Below are positions 63,136-64,000 of a stretch of DNA of 64,000 bases, piece by piece. The notes beneath the pieces are model-generated. The model was given only the letters and a program-made list of their open reading frames with translations, ran no database searches and was not told the origin of the DNA. The DNA lies in assembly GCA_963921195.1 (NCBI GenBank), contig OY992536.1, forward strand, positions 238,488,023-238,552,022, in the 5' to 3' direction. Each line of letters opens with the position of its first letter. Positions within the stretch are counted from its first letter, which is position 1. The position numbers and the translations under genes were made by a program. This DNA is from Pegoplata infirma. Lineage: Eukaryota; Arthropoda; Insecta; Diptera; Anthomyiidae.

Positions 63136-64000
63136 TTGAAAATTTTTAAAAAATTAATTCACACCAACACATAATACAAGTAACAAACATAAGTTTTTCA
63201 GTGTTGCATATATTTTGGTTTTTGAAAAAAAGACTCTAATATTTTTTTTTAAAAAAACTCTTGATTTTGATAAATTTTCGTTTTTAAAAAGTCATTTATA
63301 TCGAAATATCTGTAAAATATGTATAGAAAACACATTATATTGGGTTTATTTAATGAAAATTATGCATCAGGACCATGAAAACAGTTTTCTATAATAAAAT
63401 TTCAAACACTGTGAATCTAAGAGACTTTTTCTATATTAAAATATAAAAATATAAGGTTCTGAAATATTATTGTCATAAAAAATTTTCAGGTTTTAAAAAT
63501 TTTTTTTCTAAAATGCCCAAATGCAAAATTGACAAAAAAATATAAAAAATGACCCAAATAGAAAAATACGAAACTTCGCCCAAAATTAACGAAAAAAATC
63601 CCAAAAAAGAAATGAAAAATGGCCCAAAATAAAATAAAATAAAAAAAAAAATTCTAACACATTTTTTCCAAAACACATACTACACAGATTAGCTTTCTTT
63701 TGCGGAGAGGGTGGGTCTAAGGTATGGAGTTTGTAAGCCCGGCCGAAGGCCGGCTATGCAGAAGAACTTTAAGACAAAGACAAAAACTTTTAAGATAAGA
63801 CCAAAGTTTTAAGTGTGAAACTTAAATTTTAACGAAATAAAAAAAATTGGAATTAGCACCGATCAAAGCGCCCCAGGCGAAAAATTTTACCAACAAATTT
63901 TAACAAAAAATCGAGCGATCTTTTCAACAAAAAATCGCGGAGCTTTCATCCGAGTTGCATGCTGCTTTTAAATTTATTACTTTTGATTTTCTACCGCGCT
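63136..64000. other. AT-rich end of window
   Basis: AAGCCCGGCCGAAGGCCGGC at 63736-63756 is a compact G/C palindrome in AT-rich surroundings. ATCGAGCGATC and ATCGCGGAGC words follow. No gene could be supported. Confidence 0.4.

Overview
The window is insect nuclear DNA, most likely from a higher (calyptrate-type) fly. This is inferred from odorant-receptor exons that resemble Drosophila Or13a as I recall it, GT-AG introns, a strongly AT-rich background, and many copies of the dipteran mini-me repeat (a (TA)n block next to GTCY runs such as GTCCGTCCGTCTGTCTGT). Nothing bacterial, no CRISPR array and no intact transposase gene was seen.

The only clear host gene is a plus-strand odorant-receptor (7tm_6) locus from about 14.85 to 36.44 kb. 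It has two tandem 5' cassettes, each with a TATA box and exons 1-3: cassette A (exons at 15113, 19308, 19954) and cassette B (24574, 28533, 29315). There is one set of 3' exons (4-6: 32092-32199, 35985-36245, 36338-36400) and a poly(A) signal. I found no second exon 4-6 between A and B. Splice phases are identical in both cassettes, so A could splice over B into the common 3' exons, as known for Drosophila Or46a and Or69a. Exon 2 of cassette B is broken by a 130-bp hAT-type MITE with a perfect 8-bp target duplication and in-frame stops. Cassette A is open throughout. The simplest working receptor is therefore A exons 1-3 plus shared exons 4-6, about 471 residues.

The rest is nested repeats. 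0.2-14.3 kb holds a hAT MITE, fold-back elements, a TATGCA-rich inverted-repeat element carrying a Harbinger-like insertion, a 733-bp MITE and a dead Tc1-like element that is largely a giant hairpin. The receptor introns hold several copies of a long fold-back family, a CACAGTG-ended (Transib-like) element, an inverted pair of tRNA-like modules, a decayed tRNA-Ala-like SINE and a minisatellite.

37-64 kb holds a non-LTR retrotransposon remnant on the minus strand with RNase H motifs, a complete 1.78-kb fold-back, and a 1-kb array of a 16-bp repeat (about 62 copies). It also holds a 4.4-kb TA-flanked element containing two nested hAT elements, a hAT MITE, and a 3.57-kb element inserted in a mini-me with 8-bp target duplications. 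A second 733-bp MITE and a MITE with Stowaway-like ends complete this part. Boundaries given with target duplications were read directly; superfamily names are inferred from termini and duplication length.
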